Assembly (NCBI GenBank): GCA_052035645.1
Contig: JBPOHK010000134.1
Span: 1-64,000 of the forward strand
Direction of reading: 5' to 3'
DNA from: RPQJ01 sp052035645
GTDB taxonomy: Bacteria > Pseudomonadota > Gammaproteobacteria > Steroidobacterales > Steroidobacteraceae
Length of the DNA: 64,000 nt
Positions 1 to 10,151 of this stretch are shown here, piece by piece. The notes beneath the pieces were generated by a model. It did no database searches. It had not been told where the DNA came from and saw only the letters and a list, made by a program, of their open reading frames with translations. The position numbers and the translations under genes are program-made. Each line of letters begins with the position of its first letter. Within the stretch, counting starts at the first letter, position 1.

Positions 1-1069
<1,069 letters not shown>

Positions 1070-1120
1070 GTGGGCAATCCTCTGCAGGCCTGGGCCATCC
1101 GGCCGGCCGTTGAATCTTGG

Positions 1121-1657
1121 TCAGCCAGTCAATTCCGTGCCGAGCTTGGCGAGCTTCCCGGCGAGCGAGCCGTCGATGAGCATGTCGCCCGAGCGCACGA
1201 CCGCGCCGCCGACCAGCGAGGGGTCGACAGAGCAATGCAACCGCACTTCGCGGCGCAGTCGCGCGCGCAGCGCGCCGGCGAGGCGCTGCTGCTGGGCGTC
1301 GCTCAGCGAGACCGCCGAGACGATCTCGACGTCCGCGACGTTCTGGTCCTCGGCCTTGAGCTCCTCGAAGCGCGTGGCGATCTCCGGCAGGTAGCCGAGG
1401 CGATCGTTCTCCACCAGCAGGTCGAGCAGCGCGCGGCCGTGCGTGTCGATCCGCTCGCCGCAGACGCCGGCGATCAGCTCGAGCAGCTGGCGCTCGCTGA
1501 CGCCGGGGCTGGCGGCGAGCTGCGCGTAGTCCTCGCTCGCGACCACGCTGCGGGCCACCTGCAGCCAGGCGGACCACTGCTCCAGCGCGCCCTTGTCGCG
1601 CGCGAAGGCGAAGGCCGCCTTGGCGTACGGTCGGGCTACCGTGGCTCTCTCGGCCAT
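1121..1657 (-). CDS. atpH: ATP synthase F1 subunit delta
   Basis: Delta (OSCP-type) subunit of 178 residues, the usual family length. It sits on top of the F1 head and joins it to the peripheral stalk made by the b subunits. The N-terminus (MAERATVARPYAKAAF) shows the family's conserved ARPYA-x-A pattern, and the C-terminal part has the short beta/alpha segment that contacts subunit b (GGAVVRSGDMLIDGSLAGKL). It lies 30 bases after atpF and 51 before atpA, in the same operon. Nothing unusual. Confidence 0.97.
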   Translation of the reverse strand: MAERATVARPYAKAAFAFARDKGALEQWSAWLQVARSVVASEDYAQLAASPGVSERQLLELIAGVCGERIDTHGRALLDLLVENDRLGYLPEIATRFEELKAEDQNVADVEIVSAVSLSDAQQQRLAGALRARLRREVRLHCSVDPSLVGGAVVRSGDMLIDGSLAGKLAKLGTELTG

Positions 1658-1687
1658 GCTGTCACTCCTCTCGGGCTGCCGCGGCCA

Positions 1688-2173
1688 TCAGGCCTTGGCG
1701 CCTTCGATCTCGCGGGCGAGCTGCTCGATCAGGTCGGCGTGCGCCTTCGGGTCGATCTCGCGCTGCAGGAGCTTCGAGGCCCCCGCCACCGCCAGCGTCG
1801 CCACGTCCTTGCGGAGCGCGTCGCGGGCCCGGGCCTGCTCGAGATTGATCTCCTGCTTGGCGTCGCCGACCAGCCGCTGGCCTTCCGCGATCGCGGTGCT
1901 GCGGGCTTCCTCGACAATCTCGCCGGAGCGCTTGTTCGCCTGGTCGATGATCTTCAATGCCTTCTGGCGAGCCTCGTCGACGATCGACTGGGCCTGGCCA
2001 TGGGCGCTCGACAGCTCGTTCTGGCCGCGCTCGGCGGCAGCGAGGCCTTCGGCGATCTTCTTCCTGCGGTCCTCCACCGCCTGCATCAGCGGCGGCCAGA
2101 TGAACTTCCAGGAAAACCAGATCAGGATCCCGAAGACCAGCATCTGCCCGAGCAGCGTCGCATTGATATCCAT
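1688..2173 (-). CDS. atpF: ATP synthase F0 subunit b
   Basis: The b subunit of the peripheral stator stalk, 161 residues. One N-terminal membrane helix (about residues 5-27, containing LLGQMLVFGILIWFSWKFIW) is followed by the PP-x-x-A-x-x-x-R hinge and a long charged alpha-helix rich in A, E, R and Q that would dimerise as a right-handed coiled coil. It is 26 bases downstream of atpE and 30 upstream of atpH. Only one b gene is visible, as expected for non-photosynthetic bacteria with homodimeric b. Confidence 0.97.
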   Translation of the reverse strand: MDINATLLGQMLVFGILIWFSWKFIWPPLMQAVEDRRKKIAEGLAAAERGQNELSSAHGQAQSIVDEARQKALKIIDQANKRSGEIVEEARSTAIAEGQRLVGDAKQEINLEQARARDALRKDVATLAVAGASKLLQREIDPKAHADLIEQLAREIEGAKA

Positions 2174-2199
2174 GGCGACGACCTCGCGTCAGGTGCGGG

Positions 2200-2472
2200 T
2201 TAGCCGAGCTTCGAGAGCAGCGGGTTGGCGAAGGCGAAGAACATCGCGAGCGCCACGCCGATCAGGAACGCCGCGTCGATCAGGCCCGCGAGCAGGAACA
2301 TGCGGCCCTGCAGCGTGGGGATCAGCTCCGGCTGGCGGGCAGCCGACTCGAGGAACTTCGAGCCCATGATGCCGATGCCGATGCAGGCGCCGATGGCGCC
2401 GAGGCCGATGATCAGGCCGAGCGCGATCGCGGTGTAGCCCTGGACCTGGGCAATGAGGGCGAGGTTTTCCAT
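2200..2472 (-). CDS. atpE: ATP synthase F0 subunit c (rotor ring)
   Basis: The c subunit, 90 residues, two membrane helices joined by the polar loop ARQPE (residues 45-49), which touches the gamma/epsilon foot. The second helix carries the ion-binding carboxylate as Asp66 in GLIDAAFLIG. An aspartate here and no sodium-motif glutamate/serine set suggest a proton-driven ring; that inference rests on known family signatures. The glycine-rich first helix (GLGAIGACIGIGIMG) is typical for tight packing in the ring. It lies 46 bases after atpB. Confidence 0.98.
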   Translation of the reverse strand: MENLALIAQVQGYTAIALGLIIGLGAIGACIGIGIMGSKFLESAARQPELIPTLQGRMFLLAGLIDAAFLIGVALAMFFAFANPLLSKLG

Positions 2473-2518
2473 CTGTCTACTCCTGAGCGGAAGTGCGGTT
2501 GCGTAAACGGAAAGCGGA

Positions 2519-3349
2519 TCAGTGGTGCTCGGTGGCCATCGCGCTGTAGACGACGGTCAGCACCATGAAAATGAAGGCTTGCAGCACGATGATGAGGATG
2601 TGGAAGATCGCCCAGCCGGCGCCCATCAGGAGCTGGCCGAGGAAGCCCACCGTCGTCCCCACGCTGAAGTGCTGGAACAGGCCCGCGCCGAGCAGCGCAA
2701 TGAGCATGAACACCAGCTCGCCGGCGTACATGTTGCCGAACAGTCGCATGGCCAGCGAGACGGGCTTCGAGAGCAGCTCGACGAGGTTCAGCAGGAAGTT
2801 CGGGATCCACAGCACGGGATTGGAGCCGAACGGCGCGCAGAACAGCTCGTGGATGTAGCCGCCCGCGCCCTTGGCCTTGAAGCTGTAGTAGAGCACCACC
2901 GCCAGCACCGTCAGCGACATCGCGAAGGTGGTGTTGGCGTCGGCCGTCGGCACGACGCGCCAGTTGTGGATGCCGAACAGCGCCGCGACCTTGCCCGGCA
3001 GGTCGAGCGGCAGCAGGTCCATCGCGTTCATCATGAACACCCACACGAAGATCGTGAGGGCGAGCGGCGCGAGGAAGCTGCGGTCGAGGTGGAAGACTTC
3101 CTTGACGGTGGTGTCGATGAACTCGACCACCATCTCGACGAAGGCCTGGCCCTTGCCCGGCACGCCGGCGGTCGCCCGGCGCGCGACCATCCAGAACAGG
3201 CCGAGCGTGATCAGGCCGAGCACGACCGACATGAAGATCGTGTCGACGTGGAACGACCAGAAGCCCTCGCCGACCGTGTAATGGGTCAGGTGGTGGGTGA
3301 TGTACTCGGTGCTGTTGGCGGGGCCTGCGGCGTGTTCTGCAGCGGACAT
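2519..3349 (-). CDS. atpB: ATP synthase F0 subunit a (proton channel)
   Basis: Subunit a of the proton channel, 276 residues from the ATG at 3349, with several membrane helices. The essential arginine sits in the conserved stretch SLAMRLFGNMYAGEL, and the C-terminal helix carries IFHILIIVLQAFIF. An in-frame upstream extension exists, but the chosen start gives the normal N-terminus and follows the stop of atpI by only four bases. The start is preceded by GGAGTGGG as ribosome-binding sequence, at the end of atpI. Second gene of the operon. Confidence 0.96.
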   Translation of the reverse strand: MSAAEHAAGPANSTEYITHHLTHYTVGEGFWSFHVDTIFMSVVLGLITLGLFWMVARRATAGVPGKGQAFVEMVVEFIDTTVKEVFHLDRSFLAPLALTIFVWVFMMNAMDLLPLDLPGKVAALFGIHNWRVVPTADANTTFAMSLTVLAVVLYYSFKAKGAGGYIHELFCAPFGSNPVLWIPNFLLNLVELLSKPVSLAMRLFGNMYAGELVFMLIALLGAGLFQHFSVGTTVGFLGQLLMGAGWAIFHILIIVLQAFIFMVLTVVYSAMATEHH

Positions 3350-3353
3350 GTCT

Positions 3354-3782
3354 TTACCCACTCCGACCCGACTCTCGTGTTCCTGCGCCCCGTCCGCTCG
3401 CGCGGACGGCCCCGACGAAATACCCGGCGAAAGTGACGAAGTAGCCGACCAGCATCGGCACCGCATCGACCCCCGGTGACCGCAGCGCCGCCACCAGCAC
3501 GGCGACGGTGAACCCCACCTTCACCAGCCAGCCGCCGAAGAAGCCCAGGGCCACCCGCCCCAGGCCCGCACCCTCGCCCGGGCGGAGCATCGCGAAGGCC
3601 ATCAGGCCGGTCGCGACGATCCCGATGCCCGCGCCGATGAGCGCAGACGCGCCGGCGTGGACATCCCTGGCGAGAAAGCAGGCGATCGCAACGATCGCCC
3701 CGAGCACTGCCTGACTCGCGAGCACGCCGAGCGCCTGGCGCCGGGCCACATGCAGGTCGAGCTTGCTCAAGGCCTCTCTCAA
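3354..3782 (-). CDS. atpI: ATP synthase protein I
   Basis: Small hydrophobic protein encoded in front of atpB; AtpI proteins help assemble the c-ring and may affect Mg2+ handling. About 142 residues from a TTG at 3782, with four hydrophobic segments (for example VLASQAVLGAIVAIACFLA and GYFVTFAGYFVGA). The start is doubtful: no in-frame ATG gives a sensible N-terminus, and TTG at 3770 or GTG at 3749 are alternatives. A 16-residue reading frame with a strong ribosome site (3779-3829) ends in a four-base overlap with the TTG at 3782, so the true protein may begin there through a frameshift or be translationally coupled to it. Family assignment rests on position and hydrophobicity. Confidence 0.8.
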   Translation of the reverse strand: MREALSKLDLHVARRQALGVLASQAVLGAIVAIACFLARDVHAGASALIGAGIGIVATGLMAFAMLRPGEGAGLGRVALGFFGGWLVKVGFTVAVLVAALRSPGVDAVPMLVGYFVTFAGYFVGAVRASGRGAGTRESGRSG

Positions 3783-3829
3783 TTCTTCCGGACGAGGCTT
3801 GCCTCGGGGCTGTTGAGTCCCGGCATCAT
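3779..3829 (-). CDS. Short leader reading frame upstream of atpI, or displaced atpI N-terminus
   Basis: Seventeen codons including stop, beginning with a double ATG five bases after a perfect GGAGG (3834-3838). The peptide MMPGLNSPEASLVRKN ends in TGA whose TGA overlaps the TTG proposed as atpI start. It is the first reading frame after the atp promoter. Either it is a leader peptide coupling translation into atpI, or an indel separates the real AtpI N-terminus from its body. Both readings are inferences; the strong ribosome site is seen directly. Confidence 0.45.
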   Translation of the reverse strand: MMPGLNSPEASLVRKN

Positions 3830-3851
3830 GCGGCCTCCGGTAAGCCGCGGA

Positions 3852-3881
3852 ATTATAGCGGGTCTTTTTGCACTGCTTCAA
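3852..3881 (-). promoter_or_regulatory. Sigma70-like promoter of the atp operon
   Basis: On the minus strand a perfect -10 hexamer TATAAT (3852-3857) stands 18 bases after a -35-like TTGAAG (3876-3881). The first ATG with a Shine-Dalgarno sequence follows about 20 bases below the expected start of transcription. A TATAAT in this GC-rich sequence is rare, which strengthens the call. Confidence 0.7.
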
Positions 3882-4156
3882 CGCGAGCGGAGGCGGTCGC
3901 GTCGGCCCGCGCGGGCAATGTCCGGACAGCGCGGGTCGGGCGGATCGGCGGCGGACCTGCGGCCGGGATCCGGTGGCGCTCGCGGACGTAAGTGAGGCTG
4001 GGGAGCGGGACACTGGCTCCCTTGTTCATCAACTCAAACTGATCAAACGGCGCTCAGTGGGCCGTTCAAAGCAGGAGCATTATCAATAAATAATATTCAA
4101 TTTTCTCGGCGGCCCGGGCGCTTGGGACGGCCATCGGGCCCGCCTCCGGCCCGGCC
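3882..4156. other. Gene-free gap between parB and the atp promoter with an AT-rich island
   Basis: No convincing gene in either strand. Bases 4076-4107 form an unusually AT-rich stretch (it includes AATAAATAATATTCAATTTT) in otherwise very GC-rich DNA. Bases 4046-4066 hold a weak inverted repeat (AACGGC ... GCCGTT) followed on the minus strand by TTTGATC, which could be a terminator for parB. Whether the AT-rich island is an upstream activating element for the atp promoter about 200 bases below or the end of an mRNA cannot be told by eye. Confidence 0.4.
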
Positions 4157-5089
4157 TCACTGGATGTGGGCGAGGATGCCGTCGAGCTCGTCGAGGCTGT
4201 TGTAATTGATGACCAGCTTGCCCTTGCCGCCGCCCGCGTGCTGCAGCAGCACCTTCGCGCCGAGCTTCTCGGCGAGGTCCTGCTCGAGGCGGGTGATGTT
4301 GGGGTCGCGGCGCGGGGGGTCGCGGTCCTTCGCGGGTTCGCCGGCGTGCGCGAGCATCCGCTTCACCAGCGCTTCGGTCTCGCGGACAGACAGGCCCTTC
4401 TTCGCCACCAGCGCACCGACCTCCGCCTGCTGGCGCGCGGCGGGCAAGCCGAGCAGGGCGCGGGCGTGGCCCATCTCGAGCTGGCGCTGCTCGACGAGGG
4501 TCTTCACCTCGTCGGCCAGCTCGAGCAGCCGCAACAGGTTCGAGACGGCGGCGCGCGAGCGGCCCACCGCGTCGGCGGCCTGCTGGTGCGTCATCTCGAA
4601 TTCGCGGATCAGGCGGTCGAGGGCGCGGGCCTCCTCCAGCGGATTGAGGTTCTCGCGCTGGATGTTCTCGATGAGCGACATCGCCACCGCGGCCTCGTCC
4701 GGCACGCGGCGGATCACCGCCGGTACGTCGTGCAGGCCGGCCATCTGCGCGGCCCGCCAGCGGCGCTCGCCGGCGATGATCTCGTAGCGGACGGGCTCGC
4801 CGCTGCGCTGCGCCGCCAGCGGGCGCACGACGATCGGCTGCACCACGCCCTGCGCGCGGATCGAGTCGGCGAGTTCCTGCAGGCTCTCGGGCCGCATGTC
4901 GAGGCGCGGCTGGTAGCGGCCGCGCTGCAGGAGGTCGACCGGGATCTTCGCCAGTTCCTCGTCGAGGAGTCGCGGCGCGGGGGCGGCAGCCGGCTCGGCG
5001 GCCCCGGCCGGCTCGGCCGTCGGAGTGCCCCTGGGGGTGCCGAGCAGGGCCTCGAGGCCGCGGCCCAGCGATGGTCGCTTGGTTGCCAT
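4157..5089 (-). CDS. parB: Chromosome-partitioning protein ParB
   Basis: ParB/Spo0J of 310 residues, which binds parS sites near the origin, slides as a CTP-dependent clamp and stimulates ParA. The start MATKRPSLGRGLEALLG is the family's typical N-terminus. The ParB nuclease-like fold follows (GERRWRAAQMAG is the CTP-binding arginine motif; ENIQRENLNPLEEA is box II), then a helix-turn-helix (QQAADAVGRSRAAVSNLLRL) and a C-terminal dimerisation domain ending LDGILAHIQ. A longer in-frame reading exists upstream but is only the antiframe of parA. It lies 38 bases after parA; two parS-like sites are present in recF. Confidence 0.97.
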   Translation of the reverse strand: MATKRPSLGRGLEALLGTPRGTPTAEPAGAAEPAAAPAPRLLDEELAKIPVDLLQRGRYQPRLDMRPESLQELADSIRAQGVVQPIVVRPLAAQRSGEPVRYEIIAGERRWRAAQMAGLHDVPAVIRRVPDEAAVAMSLIENIQRENLNPLEEARALDRLIREFEMTHQQAADAVGRSRAAVSNLLRLLELADEVKTLVEQRQLEMGHARALLGLPAARQQAEVGALVAKKGLSVRETEALVKRMLAHAGEPAKDRDPPRRDPNITRLEQDLAEKLGAKVLLQHAGGGKGKLVINYNSLDELDGILAHIQ

Positions 5090-5127
5090 GCGCCTAAGTT
5101 TAGCCTCAGGAACGGCGCCGCGGCGGC

Positions 5128-5946
5128 TCACTCGAGCGGCGGCTCGTCCTCGTCGCTGCCGGCGGCGGCCCCGAGCAGGCCTTCTTCCTCGCGCCGGATC
5201 ATCTCGCCGGCGAGCGCGAGGTAGGCGAGGGCGCCGCGCGAATCCTTGTCGTGGTAGAGCGCCGCCTTGCCGAAGCTGGGGGCCTCGGCGAGGCGCACGT
5301 TGCGCGGGATCACCGTGCGGAACACCTTGTCGCCGAAGTGCATCAGCAGTTGGCCCGACACCTCGTTGGAGAGGTTGTTCCGCGGGTCGAACATCGTGCG
5401 CAGGATGCCCTCGAGCCCGAGGTCGGGGTTCACGCTGGCCTTGATCTGCTCGATGGTGTTCATCAGCGCCGAGAGCCCCTCGAGCGCGTAGTACTCGCAC
5501 TGCATCGGCACCAGCACCGAATCGGCGGCGACCAGGGCGTTGAGCGTGAGCAGGTTGAGGGCGGGCGGGCAGTCGATGAGGATAACGTCGTACTGGTCGC
5601 GCACCGGCTTCAGCGCGTTGCGCAGGCGCATCTCGCGACCGATCTTGGTCATCAGCTGGACCTCGGCGGCGACCAGGTCCTGGTTGCCGGGCAGAACGGT
5701 GAAGTGGCCCGGCTCCACCGGCAGCAGCGCCGCGGGCAGCTCGCACTCGCCGAGCAGCACGTCGGTCATCGAGTGCTGCAGGTTCGCCTTGTCGATGCCG
5801 CAACCCATCGTCGCGTTGCCCTGCGGATCGCTGTCGATCAGCAGCACCTTGCGCTGCGTGGCCGCGAGCGAGGCCGCGAGGTTCACCGAGGTGGTCGTCT
5901 TGCCGACGCCGCCTTTCTGGTTGGCAACTGCGATGACCCGTTTCAT
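5128..5946 (-). CDS. parA: Chromosome-partitioning ATPase ParA
   Basis: ParA/Soj-type Walker ATPase, 272 residues. The deviant Walker A motif KGGVGKTTT is at the N-terminus (about residues 10-18), followed by the Walker B region DVILIDCPPALN. It binds DNA non-specifically and drives origin segregation with ParB. It lies directly between rsmG and parB as in many proteobacteria, but a palindromic repeat occupies most of the rsmG-parA gap. The C-terminal tail is acidic (EEEGLL...DEDEPPLE), a variable feature. Confidence 0.97.
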   Translation of the reverse strand: MKRVIAVANQKGGVGKTTTSVNLAASLAATQRKVLLIDSDPQGNATMGCGIDKANLQHSMTDVLLGECELPAALLPVEPGHFTVLPGNQDLVAAEVQLMTKIGREMRLRNALKPVRDQYDVILIDCPPALNLLTLNALVAADSVLVPMQCEYYALEGLSALMNTIEQIKASVNPDLGLEGILRTMFDPRNNLSNEVSGQLLMHFGDKVFRTVIPRNVRLAEAPSFGKAALYHDKDSRGALAYLALAGEMIRREEEGLLGAAAGSDEDEPPLE

Positions 5947-5967
5947 GGACCGTCAAGGATACCGGTC

Positions 5968-6062
5968 CGGAAAATAGGGGACACTCACTATTTTTCGGGG
6001 AGGGGACAGGCCCCGACGGGGACGGTCCCCGCTGAAAAATAGTGAGTGTCCCCTATTTTCCG
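5968..6062. repeat. Family-1 palindromic repeat, copy 1 (rsmG/parA)
   Basis: Two inverted arms: CGGAAAATAGGGGACACTCAC followed by TATTTTTCGG on the left (5968-5998) and the reverse complement on the right (6034-6062). Between them is a smaller hairpin of GGGGAC and GTCCCC blocks (6002-6030). The right edge overlaps the end of rsmG: its TAG stop (6053-6055) is the TAG of the repeat's ATAGGGGAC motif. It lies between co-directional rsmG and parA. Confidence 0.9.
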
Positions 6063-6685
6063 AGCTTTTCGTGGGACCGGCACAGCTCGACGAGGTGGCG
6101 TTCCTCATCGAGGCCGGGCACCTGAAGCTTGTGCACGGCGGCGACCTTCCAGCCGTTCAGCTTCTTCGCCAGCTCCTCCTCGGGGAAGCGGCCCTTCATG
6201 GCGAGCAGCCGCCCGTCGCCGGCGACCAGCCCGCCGGCATACCGGACCAGGTCCGCGACCGGACCGACCGCCCGGGCCAGGACCGTGTCGAAACGGGGAT
6301 GGGGGTCGCAGGCCTCGGCCCGCGATTGCACGACCTCGACGTTGGTGAGCGCGAGCGCATCGCGCACCGCCTCGAGGAAGCGGCACTTCTTGCCGACCGA
6401 CTCGATGAGCGCGAATTGGCGCCCGGGGCAGGCGATCGCGAGCGGGATGCCGGGGAAGCCCGCGCCGCTGCCGACGTCCGCGATACGCTCGCCATGCAGC
6501 CACGGCACCATGGTCAGGCTGTCGAGCACGTGCTTGGTGAGCTGCGACGGCCGGTCGCGGATCGCCGTCAGGTTGATGCGCGTGTTCCAGTCGTCCAGCA
6601 GGTCGAGATGGGCGGTGAGCTTGGCCACCTGCGCGGGCGTGAGTTCGACGCCGAGCTCGCGGGCGCCGTCGAGAAGCGTGGTCAT
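6053..6685 (-). CDS. rsmG: 16S rRNA (guanine527-N7)-methyltransferase RsmG
   Basis: SAM-dependent methyltransferase of 210 residues (also called GidB) that modifies G527 of 16S rRNA. The SAM-binding motif is ADVGSGAGFPGIPLAI, preceded by NLTAIRD and followed by KKCRFLEAV, all family hallmarks. The last codons GGA AAA TAG belong to the outer edge of a palindromic repeat, so the C-terminal Gly-Lys and stop seem to be supplied by the repeat. It sits upstream of parA-parB as usual, but is separated by about 19.5 kb from mnmG, its normal neighbour. Confidence 0.97.
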   Translation of the reverse strand: MTTLLDGARELGVELTPAQVAKLTAHLDLLDDWNTRINLTAIRDRPSQLTKHVLDSLTMVPWLHGERIADVGSGAGFPGIPLAIACPGRQFALIESVGKKCRFLEAVRDALALTNVEVVQSRAEACDPHPRFDTVLARAVGPVADLVRYAGGLVAGDGRLLAMKGRFPEEELAKKLNGWKVAAVHKLQVPGLDEERHLVELCRSHEKLGK

Positions 6686-6719
6686 CCGCGCAGGATAGCA
6701 GCCCCAGGCGCGGCGAACG

Positions 6720-8693
<1,974 letters not shown>

Positions 8694-8831
8694 GGCCGGG
8701 CGTCCGGGCTCCAAGTAAGGACTGGCTTGCCTGACGGACCATCTTGCAGCGACCGGGCACCGCTGCCAATGCGGATTATGTGTCGCCCGGCCCGGCACGC
8801 GAGCCGCGTCACGCTTTGCCGGGACCCGGAC

Positions 8832-10016
8832 TCAGGCCGGAATGCGCACCCAGCCTTCCATGAGCACGCGGGCGCTGCGGCTCATGACGGCCTTGGTGAC
8901 CACCCAGTTGCCCTCGACCCGCCGTGCCTCGGCGCCGACCCGCAGGGTCCCGGACGGGTGGCCGAACCGGACGGCGTTGCGCTCGCCGCCGCCGGCCGCG
9001 AGATTCACCAGCGTGCCCGGGATGGCGGCCGCGGTGCCGATGGCCACGGCGGCGGTCCCCATCATCGCGTGGTGCAGCTTGCCCATCGAAAGGGCGCGGA
9101 CCAGCAGGTCGACGTCGCCGGCCGCGACCGGCTTGCCGCTCGAGGCCACGTAGTCCTGCGGCGGGGCCACGAACGCGACCTTGGGCGTGTGCTGCCGCTT
9201 CTGCGCTTCTTCAGGGGTATGGATCAGGCCCATGCGCAGCGCGCCGGCGACGCGGATCTTCTCGAAGCGCGCGAGCTGCTGCGGGTCGCCGTTGATCGCC
9301 TCGCGCAGCTCGGTCCCTCGATAGCCGATGTCGGCCGCATTCACGAAGATCGTCGGAATGCCGGCCGTGATCATCGTGGCCGGGAACGTGCCGACGCCCG
9401 GCACCTCGAGGTCGTCGACGAGATTGCCCGTCGGAAACATCGAGCCGTTGCCCTCGCCGTCGTCGGAGGGGTCGATGAACTCGAGCACGATCTCGGCGGC
9501 GGGGAACGTGACGCCGTCGAGTTCGAAGTCACCCGTCTCCTGCACCTGGCCGTCGGTGACCGGCACGTGCGCGATGATCGTCTTGCCGATGTTGGCCTGC
9601 CAGATTCGCACGGTGCAGGTGCCGTTGCGCGGCACGCGCGCGGCGTCGACGAAACCCGCGTGGATCGCGAAGGCTCCGGCGGCCGTCGAGAGGTTGCCGC
9701 AGTTGCCGCTCCAGTCGACGAACGCCTTGTCGATGGACACCTGGCCGTACAGGTAGTCGACGTCGTGGCCGGGCCGCGCGCTCTTCGCGAGGATCACGCA
9801 CTTGCTCGTGCTCGACGTGGCGCCGCCCATGCCGTCGATGTGCGCGGCGTACGGGTCGGGGCTGCCGATCACCCGCAGGAACAGCCGGTCGCGCGCCTCA
9901 CCCGGCACCTGCGCCGCTTCCGGCAGGTCCTGCAGGCGGAAGAAGACGCCCTTGCTCGTGCCACCGCGCATGTAGGTGGCCCGGATGCGCATCTGCGGCG
10001 AGAAGGCAGGAGACAT
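8832..10016 (-). CDS. prpF: 2-methylaconitate cis-trans isomerase PrpF
   Basis: PrpF of 394 residues, a diaminopimelate-epimerase fold enzyme that isomerises the 2-methylaconitate made by AcnD so that aconitase can hydrate it. The family N-terminus RATYMRGGTSKGVFF and the segments GGATSSTSKC and WSGNCGNLSTAAGAFAI (catalytic cysteine regions) are clear. A GGAG ribosome site precedes the ATG by nine bases. It is the last gene of prpB-prpC-acnD-prpF, separated from acnD by 126 bases that are mostly a palindromic repeat. Presence of AcnD plus PrpF means this organism uses the PrpD-independent methylcitrate cycle. Confidence 0.95.
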   Translation of the reverse strand: MSPAFSPQMRIRATYMRGGTSKGVFFRLQDLPEAAQVPGEARDRLFLRVIGSPDPYAAHIDGMGGATSSTSKCVILAKSARPGHDVDYLYGQVSIDKAFVDWSGNCGNLSTAAGAFAIHAGFVDAARVPRNGTCTVRIWQANIGKTIIAHVPVTDGQVQETGDFELDGVTFPAAEIVLEFIDPSDDGEGNGSMFPTGNLVDDLEVPGVGTFPATMITAGIPTIFVNAADIGYRGTELREAINGDPQQLARFEKIRVAGALRMGLIHTPEEAQKRQHTPKVAFVAPPQDYVASSGKPVAAGDVDLLVRALSMGKLHHAMMGTAAVAIGTAAAIPGTLVNLAAGGGERNAVRFGHPSGTLRVGAEARRVEGNWVVTKAVMSRSARVLMEGWVRIPA

Positions 10017-10044
10017 TCCGATTCACTCCAGGCTGTGGGCATCC

Positions 10045-10151
10045 AGAAATGGGGACACTCACTATTTTTCGGCGGGGGGATCGATCGGCGCAGACCAACG
10101 AGCGGTGCACCGCGCGACCGGAAAATAGTGAGTGTCCCCTGTTTATTTTCC
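10045..10151. repeat. Family-1 palindromic repeat, copy 2 (acnD/prpF)
   Basis: Inverted arms at 10045-10072 and 10118-10151 with the same GGGGACACTCACTATTTTT motif and its reverse complement. The centre differs from other copies: it lacks the GGGGACAGTCCCC hairpin and holds about 45 unrelated bases. The right edge contributes the end of acnD, whose last codons are GGA AAA TAA. It lies inside the prp operon, where a stable hairpin could lower expression of prpF relative to acnD. Confidence 0.88.

Noticed and set aside
4157..5956. A possible ParA-ParB fusion in one frame
   Set aside because: The upstream part is parA read in the wrong frame; ParA proper lies in another frame and ParB has its standard N-terminus at 5089.
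8832..10016. prpF as diaminopimelate epimerase
   Set aside because: The RATYMRGGTSKGVFF start and linkage to acnD and prpC are specific for PrpF.
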